From Mycobacterium sp. (GTDB lineage: Bacteria > Actinomycetota > Actinomycetes > Mycobacteriales > Mycobacteriaceae), in the NCBI GenBank assembly GCA_020438865.1, contig JAGQTU010000024.1, forward strand, positions 1 through 47,858: DNA of 47,858 nt. Direction: 5' to 3'. Position 1 is the first letter of the stretch, and each line of letters opens with the position of its first letter. The translations under genes and the position numbers were made by a program. This document shows positions 7,848-16,837 of the stretch, one piece after another. Below the pieces are notes generated by a model. That model had not been told where the DNA came from, did not search any database, and saw nothing but the letters and a program-made list of their open reading frames with translations.

Positions 7848-10040
7848 GTGGCTCAAGAACACCCCCCCATCGGCGAGGCGCAGACAGAACCCGCCGAGAG
7901 CGGCTGTCCGATGCGGATCAGGCCCCCGGTCGAGGGCGGTAGCAACCGCGACTGGTGGCCGAACGCCGTCAATCTCAAGATTCTGCAGAAGAATCCACCC
8001 GCCATCGACCCGACCGACCAGGGCTACGACTACCGAGAGGCCGTCAAGACCCTCGACTTCGAGGCGTTCGAGCGTGATTTCGACGCCCTGCTGACCGATT
8101 CGCAGGACTGGTGGCCGGCCGACTTCGGGCATTACGGCCCGCTGTTCGTCCGGATGGCGTGGCACGCTGCCGGCACCTACCGGGTGCAGGATGGCCGTGG
8201 TGGCGGCGGGCGCGGAATGCAGCGTTTCGCGCCCCTGAACAGCTGGCCGGACAATGTCAGCCTGGACAAGGCCCGTCGCCTGCTCTGGCCGCTGAAGAAG
8301 AAGTACGGCAAGAACATCTCGTGGTCCGACCTCATCGTCTATGCGGGTAACCGCGCGATGGAGCACATGGGCTTCACGACCGCGGGCTTCGCCTTCGGCC
8401 GCCCGGACTTCTGGGAGCCCGAGGAGGACATCTACTGGGGCGCCGAGGCCGAGTGGCTGGGCTCGCAGGACCGTTACGCCGGCAGTGACCGGACCAAGCT
8501 GGAGAACCCGCTGGCCGCCAGCCACATGGGTCTGATCTATGTCAACCCCGAAGGCCCCGAAGGGGTTCCGGACCCGGTCGCTGCGGCGATCGACATCCGC
8601 GAGACGTTCGGCCGGATGGCGATGAACGATGTGGAGACCGCCGCACTGATCGTCGGCGGCCACACCTTCGGCAAGGCCCACGGCGCCACCGACATCGTCA
8701 ACGGCGTCGAGCCCGAGGCCGCCCCGCTGGAGGAGATGGGCTTCGGCTGGGCCAACCCGGGCGTCGGCAATGACACCGTCAGCAGCGGTCTCGAGGTGAC
8801 CTGGACCCACACGCCGACCAAGTGGGACAACTCGTTCCTGGAGATCCTCTACGGCAACGAGTGGGAGCTCACCAAGAGCCCCCAGGGTGCCAACCAGTGG
8901 AAGCCCAAGGACAACGGCTGGGCCAACTCGGTGCCGATGGCTCAGGGCAGCGGCAAGACCCACCCCTCGATGTTGACCACCGACCTGTCCATGCGGATGG
9001 ACCCGATCTACGGCAAGATCACCCGCCGCTGGCTGGACCATCCGGAGGAACTTGCCGAGGAGTACGCCAAGGCGTGGTTCAAGCTGCTGCACCGCGACAT
9101 GGGTCCGGTGGTGCGGTACCTCGGCCCGCTGGTGCCCAAGCAGACCTGGCTGTGGCAGGACGTCGTTCCCGCGGGCAAGAGCCTGTCGGCCGATCAGGTC
9201 GCCACGCTCAAGGGTGCGATCGCCGACTCGGGTCTTACTGTGCCGCAGCTGGTTTCGACGGCGTGGAAGGCCGCCTCCTCATACCGCAGCAGCGATATGC
9301 GTGGTGGCGCAAACGGCGGCCGCATCCGGTTGCAGCCGCAGCTGGGCTGGGAGGTCAACGAACCCGACGAGCTGGCCCAGGTGATCCGCACCCTGGAGGG
9401 TATCCAGAGTGCCGCCGGGTTCGACGTGTCGTTCGCCGACCTGGTGGTCCTGGCCGGCAACGTGGGTGTCGAAAAGGCCGCCAAGGCGGCGGGGTTCGAT
9501 GTCGAGGTGCCGTTCACCTCGGGCCGTGGCGATGCCACCCAGGAGCAGACCGACGTCGAGTCGTTCGCCTACCTGGAGCCCAAGGCAGACGGTTTCCGCA
9601 ACTACGCGGGCAAGGGCTTGTCCCTGCCCGCCGAGTACCAGCTGATCGACCGGGCCAACCTGCTGGGTCTGTCCGGTCCCGAGATGACGGTGCTCGTTGG
9701 TGGTTTGCGGGTGCTGGACACCAACTTCGGCGGGACCAAACTCGGTGTGCTCACCGGCAATCCGGGTGCGCTGACGACGGACTTCTTCGTCAACCTGCTC
9801 GACATGGGCACGAAGTGGGCGCCTTCCCCCGCCGACGACGGCAGCTACGTCGGTAAGGACCGCACCACCGGCGCGGACAAGTACACCGCCAGCAGGGTCG
9901 ATCTGCTGTTCGGCTCGAACTCGCAACTGCGCGCTCTGGCCGAGGTCTACGCCGAGGACGACGCCAAGGAGAAGTTCGTCAAGGACTTCGTCGCGGCCTG
10001 GGTCAAGGTGATGAACAACGACCGGTTCGATCTGGACTGA
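7848..10040 (+). CDS. katG: Catalase-peroxidase KatG
   Basis: A 730-residue bifunctional heme enzyme that removes hydrogen peroxide and activates isoniazid in mycobacteria. The distal heme residues R102, W105 and H106 lie in [12 protein letters not shown], the proximal histidine is H272 in GGHTFGK, and the Met-Tyr-Trp adduct residues are W105, Y231 and M257. S313 in VSSGLEV corresponds to M. tuberculosis S315 and is wild type. The C-terminal half repeats the peroxidase fold without a heme site, as in all KatG. The GTG at 7848 follows GGAAGGA by seven nt. Cotranscribed with furA, and ended by a strong hairpin at 10051-10095. Confidence 0.97.
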   Translation: MAQEHPPIGEAQTEPAESGCPMRIRPPVEGGSNRDWWPNAVNLKILQKNPPAIDPTDQGYDYREAVKTLDFEAFERDFDALLTDSQDWWPADFGHYGPLFVRMAWHAAGTYRVQDGRGGGGRGMQRFAPLNSWPDNVSLDKARRLLWPLKKKYGKNISWSDLIVYAGNRAMEHMGFTTAGFAFGRPDFWEPEEDIYWGAEAEWLGSQDRYAGSDRTKLENPLAASHMGLIYVNPEGPEGVPDPVAAAIDIRETFGRMAMNDVETAALIVGGHTFGKAHGATDIVNGVEPEAAPLEEMGFGWANPGVGNDTVSSGLEVTWTHTPTKWDNSFLEILYGNEWELTKSPQGANQWKPKDNGWANSVPMAQGSGKTHPSMLTTDLSMRMDPIYGKITRRWLDHPEELAEEYAKAWFKLLHRDMGPVVRYLGPLVPKQTWLWQDVVPAGKSLSADQVATLKGAIADSGLTVPQLVSTAWKAASSYRSSDMRGGANGGRIRLQPQLGWEVNEPDELAQVIRTLEGIQSAAGFDVSFADLVVLAGNVGVEKAAKAAGFDVEVPFTSGRGDATQEQTDVESFAYLEPKADGFRNYAGKGLSLPAEYQLIDRANLLGLSGPEMTVLVGGLRVLDTNFGGTKLGVLTGNPGALTTDFFVNLLDMGTKWAPSPADDGSYVGKDRTTGADKYTASRVDLLFGSNSQLRALAEVYAEDDAKEKFVKDFVAAWVKVMNNDRFDLD

Positions 10041-10050
10041 CCGGACCGGA

Positions 10051-10095
10051 GACGAACAACGCCCCGCGGGCTCGGCCCGCGGGGCGTTGTTCGTC
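10051..10095. terminator. Perfect 20-bp hairpin terminator after katG
   Basis: Inverted repeat with a perfect 20-bp stem (10051-10070 and 10076-10095) and a CTCGG loop. It lies 10 nt after the katG stop and 6 nt before the stop of the convergent secreted-protein gene, so it can serve both strands. There is no long T-tract, which is usual for mycobacterial terminators. Confidence 0.9.
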
Positions 10096-10101
10096 AGGGG
10101 C

Positions 10102-10395
10102 CTAGCTGCAGGTGTTGGCGCTGACCCAACGGCCGTTCCAGCCGACGCAGCCGCTGACTCCCGGGTTGTTGAAGTCCTCGGGCATCGGCGCGTAGTAGCC
10201 CGGCGGCGGCACGTAGGGCGCCATCACGTCGCCGAGGTTGGCGCAGCCGCTCACCGAGATGCGGCGGCCGGCGCTGGCACACACGTCCGCGCTTGCGGTC
10301 CCGCTGGGCGCGATCGTGGCGATCGCGGCGGGGATGCCGCTGAGGGCCAGAACCGCCGCGGCGGCGCCGCCCACGGTACGTAGCGAATACTTCAT
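10102..10395 (-). CDS. Small secreted protein with four cysteines
   Basis: A 97-residue protein with a classical signal peptide (MKYSLRT then AAAAVLALSGIPAAIATIA), cleaved probably after ASA at residue 36. The mature 61 residues contain four cysteines (C39, C51, C83, C96) that could form two disulfides, a Pro/Tyr-rich middle (APYVPPPGYYAPMP) and end in NTCS. AAGGAG lies about nine nt upstream of the ATG. It shares an intergenic region with no divergent gene; the -10 box is at 10445-10450. Family not recognised, but small secreted proteins of this design are common in mycobacteria. It converges on katG. Confidence 0.8.
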   Translation of the reverse strand: MKYSLRTVGGAAAAVLALSGIPAAIATIAPSGTASADVCASAGRRISVSGCANLGDVMAPYVPPPGYYAPMPEDFNNPGVSGCVGWNGRWVSANTCS

Positions 10396-10444
10396 CGTCG
10401 TCCAATCTCCTTGTCGGCGGGGCCGGTTCGAAGGCGTGCTGCGG

Positions 10445-10450
10445 AGTATA
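10445..10450 (-). promoter_or_regulatory. -10 box of the small secreted protein gene
   Basis: TATACT on the minus strand, a near-perfect SigA -10, about 50 nt upstream of the ATG at 10395. No convincing -35 was seen. Confidence 0.5.
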
Positions 10451-10506
10451 TAGGCGGTTGCTACCGAGTCTGGGTATCCTGACGTTTTCCCAGGTGTAGC
10501 GCTTGT

Positions 10507-11370
10507 TCACGGCGGCACGGTTCGTCGCCGTCGGCGCACCCACAGGGCAGCGCCCAGCACCGTGAGCAGGCCGGCGGCCAGCAGCCAGGGCCACGCGCCG
10601 TGCTGATACACCCAGCCCGCAAGCGCCCGCTGCATGCGGCCGGCGCCGCCGATCACCGGGTCCTGCGCGCTGCCGCCGCCGTTGAACAGCCGGATCTCGT
10701 AGAGGCCGTAGTAGCCGACGTACAGGCCGACCACGATCAGCACAGCCCCGCTGATCCGGTTGAGGTACGGCAGCACCCTGCGGATCCGGTCGATCAGCGC
10801 GGAGTTGGCGAGTGCGACCGCCACCGCCAGCAGCCCCACCACCATGGTGATACCGGCCGCGTAGGCCACGTAGACCAGCACGCCGTCCAGCAGCGAACCG
10901 GTACGCAGGCTGCTGCCAGTGACAGCCAGAAACGGGCCGACGGTGCACGACAGCGAGGCGATCGCATAGCCGACGCCGTAGCCGAACATCGATCCCAGCC
11001 GCGCCGTGGGTGTCCACCGGCTGCCCAGCCGGGCCGAGTTCCAGCTCAGCGCGGTCAGCTCCCGACCGGACAGCAGCCAAAGGCCAAGGGCGACAAGAAC
11101 AACGCCGACGACCACCGTCAGGTACGGCGCGTACTGCTGCACCGTCGAGGCGACCGACACGGTCAGCAGCCCGAACAACCCGAACACGGTCAGGAAGCCC
11201 ACCGCCATGGCGGCGGTGGCGGTCAGCGCCCGGCCCACCGCCCGGTGGCGGCTGGTCTGTTCGCCGTTGACGACCAGCGCCAGATAGGCGGGCAGCATCG
11301 CGAAGCCGCACGGGTTGAGCGCGGCGATCATCCCGGCGGCGAACGCCAGGCCGGCGAGGCCCTGATCCAC
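10507..11370 (-). CDS. CcdA/DsbD-family thiol-disulfide membrane transporter
   Basis: A 287-residue integral membrane protein with six to seven hydrophobic helices. The redox pair of the CcdA family is visible: C21 in AALNPCGFAMLPAYL and C142 in IASLSCTVGPFLA. It would carry reducing equivalents from cytoplasmic thioredoxin across the membrane to an extracytoplasmic thioredoxin-like partner. That partner is very likely the Mpt53-like protein encoded 7 nt upstream on the same strand. The arrangement matches M. tuberculosis Rv2878c (mpt53) - Rv2877c. The C-terminus adds an extra helix and an Arg-rich tail. Confidence 0.88.
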   Translation of the reverse strand: MDQGLAGLAFAAGMIAALNPCGFAMLPAYLALVVNGEQTSRHRAVGRALTATAAMAVGFLTVFGLFGLLTVSVASTVQQYAPYLTVVVGVVLVALGLWLLSGRELTALSWNSARLGSRWTPTARLGSMFGYGVGYAIASLSCTVGPFLAVTGSSLRTGSLLDGVLVYVAYAAGITMVVGLLAVAVALANSALIDRIRRVLPYLNRISGAVLIVVGLYVGYYGLYEIRLFNGGGSAQDPVIGGAGRMQRALAGWVYQHGAWPWLLAAGLLTVLGAALWVRRRRRTVPP

Positions 11371-11377
11371 GGGCGGC

Positions 11378-11881
11378 TCAGGAGGTCAGGGCGCGAACCC
11401 GGTCGCTGAGTTCCTGCTGCGACATCGCCGAGGTCGGGTTGTTGACGAAGGTCGACGTCCCGTCCGGCCGCAGGAACACATACGCGGGCTGCCACGGCAC
11501 GTTGAACTTCGCCCAGATCGAGCCGTCGGCGTCGTTGAGGTTGGTGAAGTTCAGGTTGTACTTCGACACGAAGCTCTGCATCTGGGCGACATCGGAGCGC
11601 GCCGCGACACCGACGAAGGTGACCTTCGGGTTGGCGGCGGCCACCGCGCTGACGTTCGGCGCCTCTTGGTTGCAGAACGGGCACCACGGCGTCCAGAACC
11701 ACAGCACCGCCGGCTTGCCCTGCAGGCTGGCACCGTTGAAGCTCGCCCCGCTCAGGGTGGTCCCGGTGAAGTTGAGGTCGTCGGCCCGCGCGGCCGGCGT
11801 CGTGCTGAGTCCCGCGGTCAGGGCCGCGGCCGCCAGCACCAGGGCCAGTGACCTGATCATGCTGTGCATCCGAATCTTCAT
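11378..11881 (-). CDS. Secreted thioredoxin-like protein, Mpt53/DsbE type
   Basis: A 167-residue exported thioredoxin-fold protein. A signal peptide (residues 1-33, ending AARA-D) precedes a thioredoxin domain with active-site W-C67-PF-C70 and a cis-proline loop (VPWQPAYVFL). M. tuberculosis Mpt53 oxidises exported proteins outside the membrane; a similar role is likely here with the adjacent CcdA-like protein as its redox partner. GGAGGT lies five nt upstream of the ATG at 11881; a second ATG at residue 5 is possible. The promoter region is shared with the divergent TetR gene. Confidence 0.88.
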   Translation of the reverse strand: MKIRMHSMIRSLALVLAAAALTAGLSTTPAARADDLNFTGTTLSGASFNGASLQGKPAVLWFWTPWCPFCNQEAPNVSAVAAANPKVTFVGVAARSDVAQMQSFVSKYNLNFTNLNDADGSIWAKFNVPWQPAYVFLRPDGTSTFVNNPTSAMSQQELSDRVRALTS

Positions 11882-12015
11882 GGGTGACCTCCAACTCGAC
11901 GGCCCGTAGTGGCACGGTGTTGACCGTTGTCTGGTTCACGTTATGGGCCCGGCGAAAACCCGGCCACGTCCCGACGCCAGCGGTCAGACTTGCGTCATCG
12001 GACGCCGGCGGGTCA

Positions 12016-12056
12016 TTGACAAATTACGTGACACTATGGAACATAATTACCGTGAC
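12016..12056 (+). promoter_or_regulatory. TetR-gene promoter with direct-repeat candidate operator
   Basis: TTGACA at 12016-12021 and CATAAT at 12042-12047, which ends four nt before the GTG at 12052, so the transcript is probably leaderless. The spacer of 20 nt is long, so the -35 assignment is unsure. AATTACGTGAC (12022-12032) and AATTACCGTGAC (12045-12056) are near-identical direct repeats flanking the -10 and could be the regulator's binding sites. Confidence 0.55.
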
Positions 12057-12672
12057 TGCAGCGGCGCCCGACGGCTCGGGGCAGGCGCGCGGCCGTCCGC
12101 GTGATCCGCGCACCGATGCCGCGATCATGGCCGCGGCCCGCCGGCTGCTCATCGAGGTCGGCTACGACCAGGTGTCGATGGAGTCGATCGCGCGCGCGGC
12201 GGGCGTCAGCCGCCCCACTGTCTACCGGCGGTGGCCGTCCAAGGCGCATGTGGTGTTCGAGGCGGCATTCGGCACCGCGGGCAGTACCGCGCTGGCGGCG
12301 TCGACCGGCGACTTCGAGGCGGACCTGCGGAAGTTCGCCCGCGGGGCGGTGCAGTTCTGGCGCGAGCCGGTGGTGGCGGCCGCTGCGATGGGCATTCTCG
12401 CCGAGCGCCGCCGCGACCCCGCGCTGCAGATCCGCACCCAGCAGCTGCTCGATGACAAGATCCGCGCCGAGTTGGCCGCGTTGATTCGCGCGGGGGTTGC
12501 CCTCGGTGTGGTGCGCCCCGACATCGACACCGACCTGCTGTTCGACACGCTGGTCGGCACCGCGTTCTACGGCGCGCTGGTGGACGGGCGCAACGCCGAC
12601 CAAATCGCCGACAAACTCTGCTCCCTGGTGCTCCAGGGAGTCCGCTCACGACAAGACAGGGAGCCACGATGA
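12052..12672 (+). CDS. TetR/AcrR-family transcriptional regulator
   Basis: A 206-residue TetR-family repressor. The N-terminal DNA-binding helix-turn-helix is clear (TDAAIMAAARRLLIEVGYDQ, then MESIARAAGVSRPTVYRRWP and SKAHVVFEAAF). The rest is an all-helical ligand domain of the TetR_C_11/16 kind (GDFEADLRKFARGAVQFW, then FYGALVDGRNADQIAD). The GTG at 12052 was chosen because upstream sequence is not TetR-like and the -10 box lies just before it. Its stop codon overlaps the next gene start (ATGA at 12669-12672), so it probably controls its own operon with the DUF1214 and sulfotransferase genes. Confidence 0.88.
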   Translation: MTAAAPDGSGQARGRPRDPRTDAAIMAAARRLLIEVGYDQVSMESIARAAGVSRPTVYRRWPSKAHVVFEAAFGTAGSTALAASTGDFEADLRKFARGAVQFWREPVVAAAAMGILAERRRDPALQIRTQQLLDDKIRAELAALIRAGVALGVVRPDIDTDLLFDTLVGTAFYGALVDGRNADQIADKLCSLVLQGVRSRQDREPR

Positions 12673-13748
12673 GCCAGCAGGAATCGGACGAACTCTCGGC
12701 GGCCTTTCATGACCTGCTCGACGAGGTCGCGGGCATCGAGCGCAAGATCCTCGGCGCCGATCCCCCACTCGACGAACCCGATGTCATCGACGGGTATCGG
12801 TTGACGTTCAGCCTGCTGCGGGTCGCCGTGGACGCCTACGTGTGGGGTGACAGGGACAACCCGCGCTTCGTCGACGTCATCGGCCCGTATCAGCGCTGGG
12901 GCGGGGACAACTCCGACGCCTACTACCAACTCGCGCCGGTCGACCCCAACCGCACCTACCGGGTCACCGGCAACCGTGGCGACTCGGTGTACCTGTCGAT
13001 CACCGTCTACGGCGGTCCCGACGACGGGCACTACAGCAACCGGATCGTCGGCACCCTGAACGACCGGTCGTTGGAGTTCGACACCGACGGCAACTTCGAA
13101 TTCACCATCAGCCCCGACCCCCAGCCGGGCGCGTGGCTGAAACTCGAACCGGATGCGGTGGTCGCGCTGACCAGGGATTACCTGGAGAACCCGGAGACCG
13201 ACCGCCGGGTGCAGTGGAAGATCCAGGCCGTCGACCGCCCGGCGCGCCACGTCGAGACCCGCGCCGACCTGACCCGCCGGATGCGGGCCGCGAAAAACTT
13301 TCTGGCCGATCAGGTCTCGTTCATCCCTACCAAGGTCGAACCGCCCAACGAGATCGCCGAACCGTACCCGGTGCCGGAGCAGACTTTCGGGTGGGCGGCC
13401 GGTGACGCCGCCTACGCGATGGGTGCCTACGAACTGCGACCCGATCAGGCGCTCATCATCGAGGGCACCTCACCGCCGTGCGTGTTCTGGAACCTGTGCT
13501 TGTGGAACCCGTGGCTGCACACCTACGACTACACCTACGAAGGGGTCACCATCAACGGGGCGCACATCACCTACGAGCCCGACGGGTCCTGGCGGATCGT
13601 GGTCAGCGACACCGACCCCGGCCACCCCAACTGGGTGTCCACCGCGGGACGGCGCAAGGGGCTGATCTGGCTGCGCTGGTTCCTGCCCGAACACACCCCG
13701 AAGCGACCGGCCTGCCGGGTGGTCGACATCAACGAGGTATCGGCATGA
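12669..13748 (+). CDS. DUF1214-family protein
   Basis: A 359-residue cytoplasmic protein of the DUF1214 family, as judged by the C-terminal region (WNLCLWNPWLHTYDY, GSWRIVVSDTDPGHPNW, GLIWLRWFLPE). The middle carries a beta-rich stretch (YRVTGNRGDSVYLSITVYGG). Biochemical role unknown. In M. tuberculosis the similar Rv3531c lies next to the sulfotransferase Rv3529c, and the same pairing is seen here, which suggests a shared substrate, perhaps a sterol or lipid. It overlaps the TetR gene and the sulfotransferase gene by 4 nt each. Confidence 0.8.
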   Translation: MSQQESDELSAAFHDLLDEVAGIERKILGADPPLDEPDVIDGYRLTFSLLRVAVDAYVWGDRDNPRFVDVIGPYQRWGGDNSDAYYQLAPVDPNRTYRVTGNRGDSVYLSITVYGGPDDGHYSNRIVGTLNDRSLEFDTDGNFEFTISPDPQPGAWLKLEPDAVVALTRDYLENPETDRRVQWKIQAVDRPARHVETRADLTRRMRAAKNFLADQVSFIPTKVEPPNEIAEPYPVPEQTFGWAAGDAAYAMGAYELRPDQALIIEGTSPPCVFWNLCLWNPWLHTYDYTYEGVTINGAHITYEPDGSWRIVVSDTDPGHPNWVSTAGRRKGLIWLRWFLPEHTPKRPACRVVDINEVSA

Positions 13749-15001
13749 CCACCGGCGTGCGACGGCCCGAGCCGATCCGGTTCACCGATCTCGCCGACCC
13801 GGTCTTCCCGGCGGCGGCGAGGCCGATCCGGGAAGGGCTGGCCGGCTACGGCGCCACGCTCGAATTGACCCCGCAGGCAATGCTTTCCGCCGCCGCCGAG
13901 CGCACCGGTCTCGACGACTTCGGCGATCCCGCGTTCCGCGAGCGTCTCGACGTGCTGTGCACCTCGCTGTGCGAGGAGGCCGGGCTGTCCGACGCCGGTG
14001 TCGCGGTGGCCTTCGAGCAACTGGTCGGCAACCTGGTCAATCGCCTGCGGCTCGAGGCGCTGATCGCCCGGCACCCGGAGATCGAGGACGTCGCGATCGA
14101 GCGGCCGATCATCATCTGCGGCCTGCCCCGCACCGGCACCACCCACCTGCACAACCTGATGGCCGCCGACCCCAACCTGCGGCACCTGCCGTACTGGGAG
14201 AGCCTCGAGCCCTTCCCGGCGCCCGAGGAGGCGGCCGACGAGACGCCGCGGCGGGACCGATGTGCGGCCGGCGTGGATCTGATCAACACGGTGATGCCGG
14301 AGTTCAAGCGCATGCACGACATGACCGTGGAGCATGCGCACGAAGAGATCCAGCTGCTGGCCAACGACTTCTCCACCATGCTCTTCGAGACCACGTACTA
14401 CCTGCCGTCGTTCGCCGCCTACTACAAGTCGCACGACCAGGGCCCGTCCTACGCCTATCTCAAGCGCAGCCTGCAGGCCCTGCAGTTCCTGCGCGGTCCG
14501 GACCGGTGGGTGCTGAAGTCGCCCCAGCACCTCGAGCAGTTCGGAACCCTGTACGCCACCTTCCCCGACGCGACATTCGTTGTCACCCATCGTGATCCGG
14601 TCGACGTGACCCGGTCGATGGCCACCATGGTGGCCTACGCGTCCCGGATGGGTGCGGCCCATCCCGATCCGGTGCGGACCGGCCGGTACTGGTTGGACCG
14701 GGCCGAGGACCTGTTCACCGGTTGCGTGCGGGACCGCGACGTGCTGCCCGCGGCGCAGTCGATCGACGTGCGGTTCGCCGATTTCATGGCCGACGAGGAG
14801 GGCACGCTGGCAACGGTTTACGAGCTGGCCGACCAACCCTACGATGACACCGTCCGGGCGGCCATGCGACGGTTCATCGCCGATCACCCCCGCGGGCGGC
14901 ACGGCGAGGTGAGCTACGACCTGGCCGACGTGGGCCTCGACGCCGACGAGGTGGCGCGGCGGCTGCGGCCGTACCGCGATCGGTTCCTGGGCGGGTCCTA
15001 G
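13745..15001 (+). CDS. PAPS-dependent sulfotransferase
   Basis: A 418-residue sulfotransferase-3 family protein. The 5'-phosphosulfate loop is GLPRTGTT at residues 126-133, and the 3'-phosphate site is in VVTHRDPVDVTRSMATM. It would move sulfate from PAPS to a hydroxyl on an unknown acceptor; mycobacterial relatives include Rv3529c and enzymes that sulfate lipids. The ATG at 13745 overlaps the DUF1214 stop (ATGA); the frame runs open for about 265 nt upstream inside the previous gene, but this is not coding. Last gene of the TetR operon; it converges with the Mrr-like gene. Confidence 0.9.
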   Translation: MTTGVRRPEPIRFTDLADPVFPAAARPIREGLAGYGATLELTPQAMLSAAAERTGLDDFGDPAFRERLDVLCTSLCEEAGLSDAGVAVAFEQLVGNLVNRLRLEALIARHPEIEDVAIERPIIICGLPRTGTTHLHNLMAADPNLRHLPYWESLEPFPAPEEAADETPRRDRCAAGVDLINTVMPEFKRMHDMTVEHAHEEIQLLANDFSTMLFETTYYLPSFAAYYKSHDQGPSYAYLKRSLQALQFLRGPDRWVLKSPQHLEQFGTLYATFPDATFVVTHRDPVDVTRSMATMVAYASRMGAAHPDPVRTGRYWLDRAEDLFTGCVRDRDVLPAAQSIDVRFADFMADEEGTLATVYELADQPYDDTVRAAMRRFIADHPRGRHGEVSYDLADVGLDADEVARRLRPYRDRFLGGS

Positions 15002-15032
15002 CCCCCCGAACACCTGACGGGCACCGGCCCGG

Positions 15033-15602
15033 CTAGCGTCCGGCGCGGGCCAACCGGGCCAACCTGGTGCGGTCGACGAGCACGCAGTCGTGCACCTCGG
15101 CCAGTTGTCCGGCCGCGCGGGTGTAGCGGTGGTTCGACACCACCATGGTCATGCTGCAGTCGTGCACGGCGGCGCCGGCCACAACCTGCTGGATGGCGGC
15201 ACCGTTGACGGCGCGGGCGGCCCGCTTGCACTGTACCGCGGTGCGCACGCCGTCCCGGGTCGCGATCAGGTCGACGCCGAAATCTCCGGTGGCCCTAGTG
15301 AATTCGATGGCATACCCGCGCCCGCGCAGCACCGCCGCGACATAGTGTTCGAACTCGACACCGCCCATCGCATCGACGGCGGCCTGTCCGCTGGCCCGGT
15401 AAAGCGCGTCGAGGCGGGCATCCCGGCGCTGGTCCAGCCAGGCCAGCCAGGTCCGCCAGGCGCACACCAGTGACGCCGCCGCGCACGCCGCGGCCAACAC
15501 CCACACCGCGCGGTTGAGCAGGCCCGCCAACGTCAGCAACACGGTCGCGGCCGCCCACACGCCGAGCCACTGCAGCGCCGTCGACACCCCGGTCGTTCGC
15601 AC
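15033..15602 (-). CDS. Membrane-anchored Mrr-like restriction endonuclease-fold protein
   Basis: A 189-residue protein. Two hydrophobic helices (about residues 11-29 and 32-49) are followed by a restriction-endonuclease-like (Mrr_cat) domain. Its nuclease motif is complete: E84 in GVEFEHYVAAVL, D111 in TGDFGVDLIA, and Q124-x-K126 in TAVQCKR. Mrr proteins cut DNA, often methylated DNA. No methyltransferase or specificity subunit is adjacent. The GTG at 15602 starts a sensible membrane-anchored protein; the upstream open frame to 15713 is Arg-rich and overlaps the divergent gene. Similar TM-plus-Mrr proteins occur in actinobacteria, function unproven. Confidence 0.8.
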   Translation of the reverse strand: MRTTGVSTALQWLGVWAAATVLLTLAGLLNRAVWVLAAACAAASLVCAWRTWLAWLDQRRDARLDALYRASGQAAVDAMGGVEFEHYVAAVLRGRGYAIEFTRATGDFGVDLIATRDGVRTAVQCKRAARAVNGAAIQQVVAGAAVHDCSMTMVVSNHRYTRAAGQLAEVHDCVLVDRTRLARLARAGR

Positions 15603-15721
15603 CGCGCCACCGTAGCGGCGTCCCCCGACAATCCGGTGTCCGACGAGCCGAGCCGTGCCGAATCGTGACAACCGGTGCGTCGTCTTCCGGCGGCGCCGCC
15701 GGGCTGGCAGCATCGGTGGCC

Positions 15722-16687
15722 GTGGCGCTCGCTGTGCTCCGGTTCAACTTCGCCTCCCCCGGCGGCGATCCCCGCCGGCAGGGCGCCCTGCTCTCGGCGG
15801 CGCTGGAACTGGCGCAGTGGGGCGACGCCCACGGGGTGGCGGCGGTCAGCGTCGACGAACACCACGTCACCGGCCACGGCTGGAGTTGCAACCCGATCAT
15901 GGTCGCCGGGATGTTCCTGGCCCGCACCGCCACGATGTTCGCCAGCGTGGACTGCGCGCTCGGACCGCTGTGGAACCCGGTGCGCCTGGCCGAGGACATC
16001 GCCATGGTCGACGCGATGAGCAAGGGCCGGTTGCACACCACGGTGGGGCTGGGCTACCGGGAAGTCGAATACCGGGCCCTCGGCGTGGACTTCGGTCGAC
16101 GCGGCGAACTGATGGATCAGGCGCTGGCCGCGATGATCGAGGCCTGGTCGGGTGAATCCGGGGTGGTGTCGGGCACCCGGACCAAGCCGCACCCGCCGCT
16201 GTACGTCGGCGGCGGGGTGCGGGCCACCGCGCGCCGGGCGGTGCGGTTCCGGCTTCCGCTGAGCCTGCCCGACCACCGCCCCGACCTCGCCGAGTACTAC
16301 ACCGACCTTTGCCTGGCCGCCGACCTGCAGCCGTTCGTGCTGATGCCGCCGGCCGTGAACCGCGGCATGATCTACCTGCACGAGGACCCGGAACGGGGCT
16401 GGGCCGAACTCGGCGAGTACATCCTCTGGGAGGCGGTCACCTACGGTCGGTGGTCCGACGACCCGTCCCGGTCATCCATGCATCTTCCCGGTGTGCAGAC
16501 CCTTGAGCAGGTCAGGGAGTCGGGCCGGTACCGATTCCTGACCCCCGATGAGTTGGTCGACGAGGTCCGCGGCTGCCCGGACTACGGCCCGATCGTGTTG
16601 CATCCGCTTGTCGGCGGGTTGCCCGTCGAGGAGGCGTGGAAGTCGGTGCGGCTGTTGACCGACGCGGTTCTGCCCGCCCTCGGCTAG
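15722..16687 (+). CDS. LLM-class flavin-dependent oxidoreductase (luciferase-like)
   Basis: A TIM-barrel flavoprotein of the bacterial-luciferase-like (LLM) family, 321 residues from this start. Visible family segments are VAAVSVDEHHVTGHGWSCNP, NPVRLAEDIAMVDAMSKGR and VGLGYREVEYRALGVDFGRR, followed by LYVGGGVRATARRA. It would use FMN or F420; mycobacteria have both types and I cannot decide. Start uncertain: GTG codons at 15716 and 15722 both precede LAVLRFNFASPGG, and 15665 would add a low-complexity leader. Divergent from the Mrr-like gene. Confidence 0.8.
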   Translation: MALAVLRFNFASPGGDPRRQGALLSAALELAQWGDAHGVAAVSVDEHHVTGHGWSCNPIMVAGMFLARTATMFASVDCALGPLWNPVRLAEDIAMVDAMSKGRLHTTVGLGYREVEYRALGVDFGRRGELMDQALAAMIEAWSGESGVVSGTRTKPHPPLYVGGGVRATARRAVRFRLPLSLPDHRPDLAEYYTDLCLAADLQPFVLMPPAVNRGMIYLHEDPERGWAELGEYILWEAVTYGRWSDDPSRSSMHLPGVQTLEQVRESGRYRFLTPDELVDEVRGCPDYGPIVLHPLVGGLPVEEAWKSVRLLTDAVLPALG

Positions 16688-16837
16688 TGTTTGCTGGCCC
16701 CGAAAACGCGAAAGTTGGTTCTTAGCAGAGATTTAGGTGCCGCTGCCGGTGACCTTAGATTTCGCTCATAGCGTTCTAGTCAAGATCAGTTGGCCGTCAG
16801 GCGAACACACACCGAGGACCGGAACGAGGCCGCGCCC

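Noticed and set aside
13478-13744. A longer N-terminus for the sulfotransferase
   Set aside because: This part is an out-of-frame reading of the DUF1214 gene; the ATGA overlap at 13745 gives the natural start.
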